A stretch of DNA of 64,000 nt, from NCBI GenBank assembly GCA_030066985.1, contig JASJAN010000006.1:1-64000 (forward strand), read 5' to 3'. The notes under the pieces are model-generated. The model saw only the letters and a program-made list of their open reading frames with translations, did not search any database and was not told the DNA's origin. This document shows positions 44,817 to 54,452 of the stretch, piece after piece (within the stretch, counting starts at the first letter, position 1; each line of letters opens with the position of its first letter). The translations under genes and the position numbers were made by a program. Origin of the DNA: Desulfobacterales bacterium (lineage in GTDB: Bacteria > Desulfobacterota > Desulfobacteria > Desulfobacterales > JAHEIW01).

Positions 44817-45830
44817 ATGGACGGCACGCGACATTTAATTTACTGCATATTGATATCGATTCTGATACTTGCTGTAGGAAGCATCGGGTACATGGCCATA
44901 GAAGGCTGGCCGTTTACCGATGCCATTTATATGACGGTGATCACCATTTCCACCGTCGGTTTTAAAGAAGTCAACCAGGTGGGTGAAACCGGACGCATAT
45001 TTACGATTTTACTCGTTTTTAGCGGCGTCGGATTTTCCCTCTATGTTGCCGCAGCCGTGGTACAGTTTATGGTTGAGGGCCGCATCAGAATAATCATGGG
45101 GAGGCGCAGGTTGGATAAAAAGATAAACCGGTTAAAAAATCACTATATTGTTTGTGGGTATGGGCGTATCGGTCGGGTGCTTTGTCGCCATTTAAAAAAA
45201 GCCGACATCGAGGTGGCTGTTATCGAAAAATCCTCAGAACGAATTTCCGCGATGGATGAAGATGATATTCTTTACATTGCCGATGATGCCACTGATGAAA
45301 ACAATCTTTTAAAAGCCGGCATCAAACGCGCCCGTGGACTGGTCGCTGTGTTGGCGACCGATACGGACAATGTCTTTTTGGTGCTGACCGCTAAACAATT
45401 GGCGCCGCAGTTGTTCATTATGGCCCGCGCGAGTCAGAGAAACGCCATTATTAAATTGCGCGCTGCCGGTGCCAACATGGTGGAATCGCCTTATGTGATG
45501 GGGGCCATGAGCATGGCCAATCGCATTATCCGTCCGACGGTGACCTCGTTTCTGGAATTGGCCTTTGCCCAACGCCATAAGGATATACAGATGGAGGAAA
45601 TACCGGTAAGCTCAACCTCAGAACTGGTTAATATCGAGTTGAAAGATTCTGGTATACGGCAAAAATACAATCTAATCATTATTGCCATAAAAAAGCCCGA
45701 TGGCAGTATGCAGTTTAATCCCTCTTTTGACGCCGTCATCAAACCCAATGATACGGTCATCGCAGTTGGTGAAGCTGCCAGTTTACAGAAGCTGGGCTGG
45801 GCGTTAAACCCTCAGACGGGCACTTCATAA
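44817..45830 (+). CDS. Potassium channel with RCK/TrkA-N and TrkA-C domains
   Basis: A 337-residue two-helix channel subunit. TM1 is about 8-28, the pore helix is followed by the filter TVGFKE (46-51), and TM2 is about 60-85. Then a RCK domain starts with HYIVCGYGRIGRVLCRHL (Rossmann GYGRIG, about 107-124) and has ADDATDENNLLKAGIKRA. A TrkA_C domain occupies about 255-330. It gates K+ by a nucleotide or ion bound to RCK. The filter differs from TVGYG: Tyr is Phe, and the last Gly is Lys. Such GFKE/GFRE filters occur in some bacterial homologues, and their ion selectivity is not well known. Confidence 0.88.
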   Translation: MDGTRHLIYCILISILILAVGSIGYMAIEGWPFTDAIYMTVITISTVGFKEVNQVGETGRIFTILLVFSGVGFSLYVAAAVVQFMVEGRIRIIMGRRRLDKKINRLKNHYIVCGYGRIGRVLCRHLKKADIEVAVIEKSSERISAMDEDDILYIADDATDENNLLKAGIKRARGLVAVLATDTDNVFLVLTAKQLAPQLFIMARASQRNAIIKLRAAGANMVESPYVMGAMSMANRIIRPTVTSFLELAFAQRHKDIQMEEIPVSSTSELVNIELKDSGIRQKYNLIIIAIKKPDGSMQFNPSFDAVIKPNDTVIAVGEAASLQKLGWALNPQTGTS

Positions 45831-45862
45831 AAGGGCCTGGCAGATGCCAGTGGCCGGGGATT

Positions 45863-46450
45863 TTAAATTTTATAGATGACGCGGTTTTCTGTGATGATAA
45901 TATCAACGTGTTTGTCGTGCGCTTCAATGGGTACCTGCGGAATTATTTGCGCTTCGAGGGCAAGCGCCACCTTGCGGGTGGTAATAGACAGATTGGGGAT
46001 CAAGCGGTCATAATAGCCTTCCCCGGAACCGATCCTGCCCCCTTTCTCATCCAGGGCCACCGCCGGAATGATGGCGATGTCGATCTTTTCAATCGGAACA
46101 ATCTTGCAGCGGGTATCATGGGGCTGTGCAATATTGCGGGGACCTATTTGAAGGTCTTTTTTAAGGTTGTCGACTTTTTTCAAAAGCATTTCATAATTTT
46201 CAGGGTTATAAGCTGGCAATACAACAATTTTGCTATACTGAAATGCGCGCAGGAGAATGTTTCCGGTTGGGACTTCGTGTTCATTGTTCACATACATCAG
46301 CGCAATTTTGGATTCGAGAAAATTGGCAAAATCAAAGAGTCTGTTTTCAATGGCTTTTGTTTTTTCAGCGATTTCTTTGGTTGAGAGGGCACCAAGTTTC
46401 TGGGCAACTTCTTCACGAATCTGACCTTTGGTGATTTGAATTTCCTCCAT
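45863..46450 (-). CDS. 5-formyltetrahydrofolate cyclo-ligase
   Basis: A 195-residue enzyme converting 5-formyl-THF to 5,10-methenyl-THF with ATP. Family motifs are EVPTGNILLRAFQ near the substrate site, and the C-terminal ATP segment DEKGGRIGSGEGYYDRLI (about 142-159). The start ATG 46450 has CAGGAG upstream. It converges with the K+ channel gene. It stands alone, leftward, and shares its upstream region with serS, which is read the other way. Confidence 0.92.
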   Translation of the reverse strand: MEEIQITKGQIREEVAQKLGALSTKEIAEKTKAIENRLFDFANFLESKIALMYVNNEHEVPTGNILLRAFQYSKIVVLPAYNPENYEMLLKKVDNLKKDLQIGPRNIAQPHDTRCKIVPIEKIDIAIIPAVALDEKGGRIGSGEGYYDRLIPNLSITTRKVALALEAQIIPQVPIEAHDKHVDIIITENRVIYKI

Positions 46451-46628
46451 CTGATAACTCCTGCTGCAAGTTTGAATGGTTTCGGATATAAAGGGGATGC
46501 TGTGCTAATCGTCAATAATCATTGACTATACAGCACGACCATGCTAATTGCGCCAATGTTTCATCCATCTGCCCGACAAAGGGATTGGATGATTTTCATC
46601 ATGTGAACCTTCCATTATAAGGAAAGAA

Positions 46629-47903
46629 ATGCTGGAAATCAAGTTTGTTAGGCAAAATTTAGCTGCCGTGCAAGATGCGTTAAGCGCGCGGGGTTATGCG
46701 ATTGACCTGGATGCCTTTACATCTTGCGACGAGGAACGCAGGGCCATATTGCAAGAGCTAGAAGCCTTACGGCATAATCGCAATGTGGTTTCCGACCAGA
46801 TCGCGGAAATGAAAAAAGCCGGTGAAAATGCAGATACCCCTGTAACCCAGATGCGCGAGGTTTCAGCCAAGATTAAAGCGCTGGATAAGTCGCTGGCCGA
46901 TACTCAGGAAACACTCGAAAAAATGTTGCTGGGAATGCCGAATATTCCCCATTCATCGGTACCGGTGGGCAAGGATGAAGCCGACAACCCTGTTATAAAG
47001 ACCGTTGGTGAACCCCCAGCGTTTGAGTTTGAACCCAAAGCGCACTGGGACATTGGAACCCAGCTCGGAATCCTGGATTTTGAGCGGGCTGCAAAAATTA
47101 CAGGGGCGCGTTTCCCGCTTTACTATGGTGCCGGTGCCCGCCTGGAAAGGGCACTTATTAATTTTATGCTCGATATTCATACCCAGGCGCATGGCTACAC
47201 AGAAACACTGCCACCTTTTATCGTCAACCGACAGAGCATGACGCATACCGGCCAGCTACCGAAATTTGAAGAAGATTTGTTTAAATTGGTAGACTGGGAT
47301 TACTATCTGATCCCCACTGCCGAAGTGCCGGTCACCAATATTCATCAGGACGAAATTTTGGCTGAAGCGCAGCTGCCGATTTATTACACGGCCTATACGC
47401 CGTGCTTCAGATCTGAAGCAGGATCATACGGTAAAGATACGCGCGGATTAATTCGCCAGCATCAATTTAACAAGGTTGAACTGGTCAAATTTACTACCCC
47501 GCAAAGCTCCTATGACGAACTTGAATCGCTGCGCGCTAATGCCGAAACCATTTTGAAAAAACTTGAACTTCCCTATCAAGTCATTGAGCTGTGTACCGGG
47601 GATCTTGGCTTTTCGGCTGCCAAGACCTATGATCTTGAGGTCTGGATGCCGGCCCAAAGTGTTTATCGTGAAATTTCATCCTGCAGCAATTTTGAAAATT
47701 TTCAGGCACGCCGCGCAAACATCCGCTATAAGAAAAAAGGCCAAAAAGGGACTGAGCTCGTCCATACACTCAATGGATCCGGGCTTGCGGTGGGCCGCTG
47801 TCTGGCCGCAATCATTGAAAACTTCCAGCAAGAAGACGGCAGCGTGTCGATCCCCGCTGCGCTGCAACCTTACATGAGTGGAATGGAAACAATTCAACCG
47901 TGA
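46629..47903 (+). CDS. serS: Seryl-tRNA synthetase
   Basis: A 424-residue class II synthetase. The N-terminal coiled-coil tRNA arm (about 30-100) has [19 protein letters not shown]. Motif 2 is [22 protein letters not shown] (about 260-280), and motif 3 is [18 protein letters not shown] (about 385-402). AAGGAAAG precedes the ATG. Its last 4 nt overlap the thrC start. Confidence 0.97.
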   Translation: MLEIKFVRQNLAAVQDALSARGYAIDLDAFTSCDEERRAILQELEALRHNRNVVSDQIAEMKKAGENADTPVTQMREVSAKIKALDKSLADTQETLEKMLLGMPNIPHSSVPVGKDEADNPVIKTVGEPPAFEFEPKAHWDIGTQLGILDFERAAKITGARFPLYYGAGARLERALINFMLDIHTQAHGYTETLPPFIVNRQSMTHTGQLPKFEEDLFKLVDWDYYLIPTAEVPVTNIHQDEILAEAQLPIYYTAYTPCFRSEAGSYGKDTRGLIRQHQFNKVELVKFTTPQSSYDELESLRANAETILKKLELPYQVIELCTGDLGFSAAKTYDLEVWMPAQSVYREISSCSNFENFQARRANIRYKKKGQKGTELVHTLNGSGLAVGRCLAAIIENFQQEDGSVSIPAALQPYMSGMETIQP

Positions 47904-49402
47904 AACTGGACGATCTTCCCGAAGAGATCCGATCTCAAATCCTGCCTCAGCATGAAGGCCAGCTGGTTTATCGCTGTTTGGGCTGTGGGCAGGAATTCGG
48001 CATTGAAGAGCTTTTATATGTCTGCCCGGCCTGCGGGCAGGTTTTTTTGATTCATGATCTGAATTCTAGCCGGTTATCCCGAATTTCAGGGGCGACATGG
48101 CGCCGGATTTTTGATTATCGAAAGCTGCTCAGTATTCCGGCGTTAAAGGGTATTTACCGATATCACGAGTTTATCGGGCCAGTGATACCGTTGGCAGCAG
48201 TCGTCTACCTGGGAGAGGGTCATACCCCGGTGGTCGAAGCCAATGCCCGACTACAAGAAAAGGTTGGTTTGCGGTTTTTTTTTAAAAATGACGGTCAGAA
48301 CCCCAGTGCCTCATTTAAAGATCGCGGTATGGCGAGCGCCTTCAGTTACATTAATATGATGGTGCGCGCTGCAAAAGTGTCTGATGTCTTGGCCATCTGT
48401 GCCTCAACTGGCGACACCTCTGCCGCTGCGGCATTGTATGCATCTTATCTAGCGCCGCAAATCAAGTCCGCTGTGCTATTGCCCCATAAAAAAGTAACCC
48501 CCCAGCAGCTTTCCCAACCGCTGGGCAGCGGTGCGACGGTTTTTGAAATTCCCGGCGTTTTTGATGACTGCATGAAGGTGGTTGAGGCTTTATCGGATAA
48601 TTATAATGTGGCCCTCTTAAATTCGAAAAATGCTTGGCGCATCCTGGGCCAGGAGTCCTATTGTTATGAGATTGCTCAGGACTTTGAATATGATGTGTCC
48701 CATTTAGCGGTGGTGGTGCCCATTGGCAATGCCGGCAATATCACTGCGGTCATGAGCGGGTTTTTAAAATTTTATGAAGCCGGTGTTATCGGCGGGCTGC
48801 CCAAAATACTGGGTGTGCAATCCGAACATGCCAATCCTGTCTATCGCTATTACCTGGAGCCGGCTATCGATAAACGCCAATTTAAACCGGTTACCGTAAA
48901 ACCCAGTGTGGCTCAGGCAGCAATGATCGGCAACCCGGTCTCAATGCCCCGGGTGATTCATCTGGTGGAACGTTACAATCAGCTGGCCGGCCAGCAGCAG
49001 GTTTTTTTTATTGAGGTCGCCGAGCAGGACATCATGGACTGGGAAATCATTGCCAATCGCAACGGGCACATTGCCTGCACGCATGGTGGGGAATCGCTGG
49101 CGGGCCTGGTCGATGCCGTGGACCGCGGCATTGTATCCAACAGTGATGTGGCGATTGTCAAATCCACCGCACACGCATTAAAATTTGCTGAATTTCAGGA
49201 AATGTATTTTGAACAGCAGTTTCCACCGGAGTATAATGTCGAAACCGACACGGACTTGATCAACGCCCCAATTTATGTTCATCCCAAAGGTCTCAAACAG
49301 GTGCCGACAGCGGGTAAATCGTTGTCGGATAAAGATTTTAAAGCGTTTGTACGCCGGGTATCGAAAGACATTGCCGGTCATTTGAAACTTAAAAAGCGCT
49401 AA
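47900..49402 (+). CDS. thrC: Threonine synthase
   Basis: A 500-residue PLP enzyme making threonine from O-phosphohomoserine. An N-terminal zinc-ribbon-like region has [11 protein letters not shown] and VCPACGQVF (about 24-50). The PLP Lys is in [16 protein letters not shown] (about 131-146), and the phosphate loop is [15 protein letters not shown] (about 274-288). The start is GTG 47900, overlapping the serS stop (GTGA), so it is translationally coupled. SerS-ThrC coupling joins seryl-tRNA supply with threonine synthesis. The archaeal/plant-like longer form is not indicated. Confidence 0.94.
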   Translation: MKLDDLPEEIRSQILPQHEGQLVYRCLGCGQEFGIEELLYVCPACGQVFLIHDLNSSRLSRISGATWRRIFDYRKLLSIPALKGIYRYHEFIGPVIPLAAVVYLGEGHTPVVEANARLQEKVGLRFFFKNDGQNPSASFKDRGMASAFSYINMMVRAAKVSDVLAICASTGDTSAAAALYASYLAPQIKSAVLLPHKKVTPQQLSQPLGSGATVFEIPGVFDDCMKVVEALSDNYNVALLNSKNAWRILGQESYCYEIAQDFEYDVSHLAVVVPIGNAGNITAVMSGFLKFYEAGVIGGLPKILGVQSEHANPVYRYYLEPAIDKRQFKPVTVKPSVAQAAMIGNPVSMPRVIHLVERYNQLAGQQQVFFIEVAEQDIMDWEIIANRNGHIACTHGGESLAGLVDAVDRGIVSNSDVAIVKSTAHALKFAEFQEMYFEQQFPPEYNVETDTDLINAPIYVHPKGLKQVPTAGKSLSDKDFKAFVRRVSKDIAGHLKLKKR

Positions 49403-49715
49403 GGGTAACAATTGGCCTTTTGCGATAACACCTGTTTCGGGGTAGCGTCCATTGGGCAGCGGTAGAAAACCACACGTCATTTAGGATGTTGTCATATTGG
49501 CGCTTTAGCTTGGCGCTAACGTGAGAATGGCCTCAGGGTGAATTTCATATTGACAAGTCAATTAAGATATAGATATCATTCATTATAAATAATATTCCAT
49601 CATTCCCACATTCCATTATTCCACTTTGGGCTGCCGCGGGATCACACGGAAAATGTCATTCTTTCAAATTGGTATCGCACTTTCAGGCTATGCAATAAAG
49701 TTGAGGTAACCACTA
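49403..49715. other. Intergenic gap of about 310 nt
   Basis: No gene seen. It holds a run of attcca-type repeats near 49595-49630 (ttccatcattcccacattcc), A/T-rich sequence, and presumably the promoter of the TPR lipoprotein gene. Confidence 0.4.
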
Positions 49716-50483
49716 ATGAAACGAAACTTAATAATATCTTTTGGATGTATTATTCTATTGGGTGTCGTTGCGGCGTGCGCAACAAAGGATATTGAGAAAC
49801 AGAAAAAGGAGGCCGAGGTTGCCCGACGGCTCGGCGAAGCCTATTTACAACAGGGCAATTTTTCTGGTGCGCTAAAGGAGTTAAAAAAGGCCGAGGCGAA
49901 ATACCCGGATGATCATTTGCTGCAATATGACCTGGGTCTGTTATACGCATTCAAAGAACGGTATGACGAAGCGATCGTGCACTATAAAAAGGCTTTGGAG
50001 CTGAGTCCCACCTATGGACCTGCAATGAACAGCCTGGGCAATGCCTATGCCGGAAAAAAGGACTGGGACCAGGCCATATTTTATTATCGTAAGGTCATCA
50101 ATGATATCCTGTATGCCACCCCGCACTTTGCTTATACCGGCCTGGGCAATGCCTATTATTACAAAGGTGAATTAAAGCGTTCGGAAAAAAATTATCAGCA
50201 GGCACTAAAGATCAAGCCTGATTTTGTCAAGGCGCTTCAGGGAATCTCTGAAACCTATATCGCCATGGGGCGGGTGCCCGAAGCGGTCGAAAAATTAGAA
50301 AAAGCCGTGCGCATAGAACCTGAATTTGCGCGCTTGCATTTTCAATTGGCCAGGGCCTATCAGGTGGCGTTGGAGTTTGATAAAGCCTATCGTTCCTATC
50401 AGAAGGTCATAGAGCTGGCTCCGGAAACCGGACTGGCTGATCAAGCGGAGCAGGGGGCTAGGGAAGTCAAAAAATATCTTTAG
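49716..50483 (+). CDS. TPR-repeat lipoprotein, PilF/PilW-like
   Basis: A 255-residue lipoprotein. The signal has lipobox VAAC (Cys21), then five to six TPR units from about residue 36 to 245, such as LGEAYLQQGNFSGALKELKKA, YDLGLLYAFKERYDEAIVHYKK, and LGNAYAGKKDWDQAIFYYRK. PilF/PilW is the pilotin that helps assemble the PilQ secretin in the outer membrane. It lies convergent to pilQ here, so that role is plausible but inferred. Its TAG stop is the first triplet of a large palindrome. Confidence 0.8.
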   Translation: MKRNLIISFGCIILLGVVAACATKDIEKQKKEAEVARRLGEAYLQQGNFSGALKELKKAEAKYPDDHLLQYDLGLLYAFKERYDEAIVHYKKALELSPTYGPAMNSLGNAYAGKKDWDQAIFYYRKVINDILYATPHFAYTGLGNAYYYKGELKRSEKNYQQALKIKPDFVKALQGISETYIAMGRVPEAVEKLEKAVRIEPEFARLHFQLARAYQVALEFDKAYRSYQKVIELAPETGLADQAEQGAREVKKYL

Positions 50484-50627
50484 AATTGGCTTTTAATACC
50501 TATCTTTTTCCCGCTAGCTGTGTTGCAATCCGCTTCAAAATGCTCACGTACTATCGTGTACGCTCCACTTTTGAAGCGAATTGCGTCGTGCTATCGGAAA
50601 AAATCTAAGCATTAAAAGCCAATTCTA
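50481..50627. repeat. Palindromic stop-codon element, copy 3 (TPR gene end)
   Basis: A 147-nt palindrome starting at the TAG stop codon. Arms are 50481-50540 and 50569-50627, with 17 bp of perfect outer pairing (tagaattggcttttaat with attaaaagccaattcta). The 28-nt tip (50541-50568) contains TGCTCACGTACT and GTGTACGCTCC. It differs at three positions from the reverse complement of the tip at 13594-13621. Arm sequence is unlike copies 1 and 2. Confidence 0.88.
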
Positions 50628-50634
50628 TGTTTAT

Positions 50635-50685
50635 AAAAAAGCGAATGCGGCCTTGCTGTAGATCAAGGACCGCATTCGCTTTTTT
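50635..50685. terminator. Strong bidirectional Rho-independent terminator
   Basis: A-run, stem gcgaatgcgg / ccgcattcgc with an inner CTTG/CAAG extension and small loop, then a T-run, symmetrical for both strands. It ends both the rightward TPR gene and leftward pilQ. It stands immediately outside the palindromic element, showing that the latter is a separate structure. Confidence 0.92.
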
Positions 50686-50777
50686 AACGCTATCTTCTGG
50701 GACGCTGCCGGCTCTGCTGGTTTTGACACTTATGAAATCAACATGTCATTTTTAAAATCTGAAACGCTCAATGTAGG

Positions 50778-53600
50778 CTATGAAAGACGCTTTTGTTCGA
50801 GCTGAATGATTCTCGGCGTCAGAAAAATCAGCAGTTCGTTTTTAATATCGGTTTCTTCCTGAAATTTAAACAGCCAACCCAGCACGCCCATTCGACGCAA
50901 TCCCGGAATGCCTCTTTCCGTCCAATTAAGCGTTGATTTGAGGATGCCGCCGATGACAATAGTATCGCCGTCATCAACCAATATTTCGGTCTCGGCCTCG
51001 TTGGTTGACAGCGCCGGTTCATCAGCAGAGGGGTCCACCAGGTCGTTTTTGGTGACAAAGATCGTCATGGTGATGCGACGGTCTGGTGTAACCGACGGGG
51101 TAACCTCCAGCAGCAGATCGACATCCTTAAATCTGACGGAGGCATTCCCTGAAGAGTCTCGCTCCAGATAGGGGACTTCAAACCCCTGTTTGATTTTGGC
51201 TTTTTTGTTGTCCAGGGTGACAATCTTGGGTGAAGAAAGGATATTGGTTTTACCTTCGACCTCACTGGCTGCCAAAGTAGCATCCACGATGGAAAAGTCC
51301 GTGCCGGCGGTTTTAAAAAGACTAAACTGCAACGATGCCGTCTCCACCAGCGTTGGCGGAATATTGTCGGCCGTAAACACTGTCGGGCCTGCGACCCAGT
51401 TGCTGGTGTAGGGCACGTTAAATGTTCCCAGGGTGACCTCGCCCCAATCAAAGCCGATTTGTCTGGTGAAGTTGGTGTTGGCTTCCACAACCCGGGCTTC
51501 AATGACCACCTGGGGGGTAACAGTATCGATTTTTTCGACAATCTCTTTGGCCTGCTTAATCTTGAGGGCCGTATCGGTAATGATGATTTGATTGTTGCGT
51601 TCATCCACATTGGCTTTGCCGCGTTCTGCAGTCAAAATGGTCTCTAAATGCGGCAACACTTCCGTGGTGGCATTGGAGTAGCTAATCGGAATGTATTCGG
51701 TAAACAACGGTTCAAGTGCTTCGGCCTGTTTCTGGGCCTGCTGGGCAGCCTTTAACTGGGCCTGTTTGAGTTTTTCTTCCTGGGCAAGGGTGCTGAGCGT
51801 TGCGATTCGGATGATGTCGCCCTCCATGGTCATCCCCAGCTGGTTCATTTTCAATAACAGCTCCATCACCTGATCCCACGGCACTGGTTTCGAAAATTTA
51901 AGGCTAACCTTGCCGCTGACATTTTTGTCGATCGCAAAACTTTTGCCGCTGATTTCCCTGAGGATACGAAAGACGTTTCGAATATCCATGTCGTAAAAAT
52001 CAAAAGCGATCTTTTCTCCGGTATATTTTTGCTCAGGAGCAATGATGGCCAGCCGTTCTTCGGCGGTTTGGGCCTGATCGGTTTTGAGCACGTCCTTTTG
52101 AGATGACTTTTTCCTTGCTTCCGGTGCCATCTGGCTGTCGCCTTTGCCAGCTTTCTGGGCAGCGGTTGTCGGCGCGTCAGCCAGAACGGTTTTCCACTCG
52201 GGCAAATCAGCATTTTCATAGGGTTTGGGCGGAATAGCCGAGGCCGCAAATTCGAGTCGCAGCGTTTTGTTTTGTTGCACCATTTTATAAGGTACCGCCT
52301 CGCGCAATTCGATGGTAAACACAGAATCGCTCTTCATTTCGGCTGTTTGAACCGGTGTGACCCGATCCACCGCGCTTTCAAAGCGGGTGGTGATCAAAGC
52401 CCGCTTGCGATATTCCGGCAGGCTGGTGTTAAACAGCTTAAGGTGCAGGCGCTTGGGGCCGACTTTTTGCAGATCATACTTTACCGGCGTGGTGGTTCCG
52501 ATGATCAGCGCTGAGGTGCCAGCCTCCTCGCTGGAAAAATCAATCCGATTGACCCAGGCTGCATTGCCCGGCAGAACGACAGGTTGGGCTTCGCTTGTAT
52601 TGGAAGCCTTGTCGGCCGGTTTCATCGGGGTATCATTTTTCGTTTCTTCCGGTTTCACCGGTGTTTCTTTTTTTGCCACCATCGGTTTTGCCGCTGCGCT
52701 TTTGGCCACCGGCGCGCTTTTGGGTGCTGCGGCCCTGGGCGCGTTGCCCACATGGATCAGCAGCCCGTTTTCAGCCGGGGCGGCCGAATATTTGGCCAAA
52801 GAGGCCTTGGGCGCATCCAGTACCAGACGAACCTTGCCGCTGTGCCCAAAATGACGAACCTGATTCACATAAGGGGATTTGACCGCCTGGCGCTGCTCGC
52901 CTTTATACGGGCTTTTGAGGCTAAACATGTCGATGACAATACGGGGTTGTTTGCCGTCAATGGTAAACGCTTTATAGTCTCTAATCACCCCGTCGGCTTT
53001 GACATTGACCACCACACTGTTTTTCATCGGAGTGGCGGTCACAGTTTTTAAACGGCTGGCGGCCGGCAGATCTTTCAGCGATTTAACCTTTTGCGGCGCA
53101 GGCTGCTGCACCAGCGGCTTTTCGCTGATCGGCGCCGGTGCCGCCGCTGAACCCGCAGTCGCATTGGGAAACGATACCAGCAGTGCCGAATTTTGCGGCT
53201 TGAGGTCATAGGGCGCATCGGTTTTCAAGGCAATGAAAATCCGTGAAGTGGTTGATTCGCCTTCAACCAGTTCGCTGGCCTTGACCGAGACGATGATATC
53301 ATTGGACGGCGGCGTGGTTACCGAGCTGACCTGATCTAAAGAGGTGTCGGGAAAGTGAAACAGCACCCCCAGCGGAAACACCTGCTTGATGGCGGTATAG
53401 GTCAGCGGTTGGTTTCCATCGATGGTAACCATCACCTGACCGGCGCTGATGTCAGCGGTAATGGCGGTAATGCGCTTGTCGCCCACATCTTTGATATCAG
53501 CTGTTTTATTGGAGGCGCATCCGGCAAACCAGGCCATCAGCACCACCAGCGAGAGGATCACTATAGATAGATTTCGTCGACTTATAAATTGGTTAATCAC
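50778..53600 (-). CDS. pilQ: Type IV pilus secretin PilQ
   Basis: A 940-residue outer-membrane secretin through which the pilus leaves the cell. The signal has a lipobox-like FAGC (Cys28). The order is: two or three AMIN domains (about 40-420), a Ala/Pro/Lys-rich linker (about 295-340), STN/secretin N0 (DIRNVFRILREISGKSFAID, about 540-560), N1 (ERNNQIIITDTALKIKQAKEI, about 663-685), and the secretin domain ending with PGLRRMGVLGWLFKFQEETDIKNELLIFLTPRII. The start is GTG 53600, two bases after the pilP stop. It is the last gene of pilMNOPQ. Confidence 0.95.
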   Translation of the reverse strand: MINQFISRRNLSIVILSLVVLMAWFAGCASNKTADIKDVGDKRITAITADISAGQVMVTIDGNQPLTYTAIKQVFPLGVLFHFPDTSLDQVSSVTTPPSNDIIVSVKASELVEGESTTSRIFIALKTDAPYDLKPQNSALLVSFPNATAGSAAAPAPISEKPLVQQPAPQKVKSLKDLPAASRLKTVTATPMKNSVVVNVKADGVIRDYKAFTIDGKQPRIVIDMFSLKSPYKGEQRQAVKSPYVNQVRHFGHSGKVRLVLDAPKASLAKYSAAPAENGLLIHVGNAPRAAAPKSAPVAKSAAAKPMVAKKETPVKPEETKNDTPMKPADKASNTSEAQPVVLPGNAAWVNRIDFSSEEAGTSALIIGTTTPVKYDLQKVGPKRLHLKLFNTSLPEYRKRALITTRFESAVDRVTPVQTAEMKSDSVFTIELREAVPYKMVQQNKTLRLEFAASAIPPKPYENADLPEWKTVLADAPTTAAQKAGKGDSQMAPEARKKSSQKDVLKTDQAQTAEERLAIIAPEQKYTGEKIAFDFYDMDIRNVFRILREISGKSFAIDKNVSGKVSLKFSKPVPWDQVMELLLKMNQLGMTMEGDIIRIATLSTLAQEEKLKQAQLKAAQQAQKQAEALEPLFTEYIPISYSNATTEVLPHLETILTAERGKANVDERNNQIIITDTALKIKQAKEIVEKIDTVTPQVVIEARVVEANTNFTRQIGFDWGEVTLGTFNVPYTSNWVAGPTVFTADNIPPTLVETASLQFSLFKTAGTDFSIVDATLAASEVEGKTNILSSPKIVTLDNKKAKIKQGFEVPYLERDSSGNASVRFKDVDLLLEVTPSVTPDRRITMTIFVTKNDLVDPSADEPALSTNEAETEILVDDGDTIVIGGILKSTLNWTERGIPGLRRMGVLGWLFKFQEETDIKNELLIFLTPRIIQLEQKRLS

Positions 53601-53601
53601 C

Positions 53602-54405
53602 TTAAAATTCTCCAGGAGGCTTCGGAAGTTTTAGTTCTTTATTTCTGAGGCTCACATTGCCGACAACATCCTCATATTCTTCGGCAACTATAACTTTATC
53701 GCGCTGAATTTTGACCACTTTGCCGGCGTTGGTTCCGATATAAGTTCCCCTTCGGATGACATAACCTTTGCCATTGGACTCTTCGACCAAAGCCTTATTG
53801 CCGCTTGAGGCCAGAATAATGCCCACCAGTCTGAGCTGGCTGAGGTCAATTTTTTCCAGTGGTGTGCGCGGTATTCTTTTTTTACGTTTTGACTTTGCCA
53901 TGGCCACAGTCGGTTTTTCGCGGAACAATGGTTCAAAAGGATTCACTTTACCTCTGGGGTTATATATTGGGCGCCCCTTTGATGCCTTCGCAGCAGCTAT
54001 GGCCTGATCGCCGGCAGACCCTGCCGGCAACTCGGGTGCGGTTTGGCTACCCGATTGCCCCGAAGATGCTGGCTGGATTTTAGAAATGTCCGACTTGGGC
54101 GCTAACGAAAGGTTTGTCGTTTTCGTCTCTGGCGGCTGTGCCGCTGACTGCGGCGGTTTTTGGGCCAGCTTTGGCGTCTCAGGCGGCTGTTTCTCAGGGG
54201 CCGGTGGTTCGGGCTTGGGTGCAGGCTGCGCTACTGTCGACGTTTTCCGCGGCGGAGGCCCGGTTTTCTTTTTCGCGGGCTTGATTTTTTTCGTAACGAT
54301 CTTGGGTTTGCGCGGCTCTTTCGACGCTTGGTCGCAACCCAGCATAACGGTCACAAAGCCAATCAAACAAGCCAAACTACAAATAAGAATCAGATTTTTT
54401 TTCAT
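53602..54405 (-). CDS. pilP: Type IV pilus assembly lipoprotein PilP
   Basis: A 267-residue lipoprotein. The signal has a lipobox VMLGC (Cys24), then a long Pro/Lys/Ala-rich linker (about 30-165), and the C-terminal PilP domain: PLEKIDLSQLRLVGIILASSGNKALVEESNG, then KGYVIRRGTYIGTNAGKVVKIQRDKVIV. It connects the inner-membrane PilMNO ring to PilQ. The linker is longer than in Pseudomonas PilP. It starts at ATG 54405; the gap to pilO is 47 nt. Confidence 0.92.
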   Translation of the reverse strand: MKKNLILICSLACLIGFVTVMLGCDQASKEPRKPKIVTKKIKPAKKKTGPPPRKTSTVAQPAPKPEPPAPEKQPPETPKLAQKPPQSAAQPPETKTTNLSLAPKSDISKIQPASSGQSGSQTAPELPAGSAGDQAIAAAKASKGRPIYNPRGKVNPFEPLFREKPTVAMAKSKRKKRIPRTPLEKIDLSQLRLVGIILASSGNKALVEESNGKGYVIRRGTYIGTNAGKVVKIQRDKVIVAEEYEDVVGNVSLRNKELKLPKPPGEF

Positions 54406-54452
54406 GGCATTTCATTACTTTTCAGCAAGGGTGTCAATTACATTTGGGGTTA

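Noticed and set aside
46498-46537. Hairpin between the cyclo-ligase and serS genes
   Set aside because: Only GCTGT/ACAGC and TCAAT/ATTGA pair, with gaps; too weak to call.
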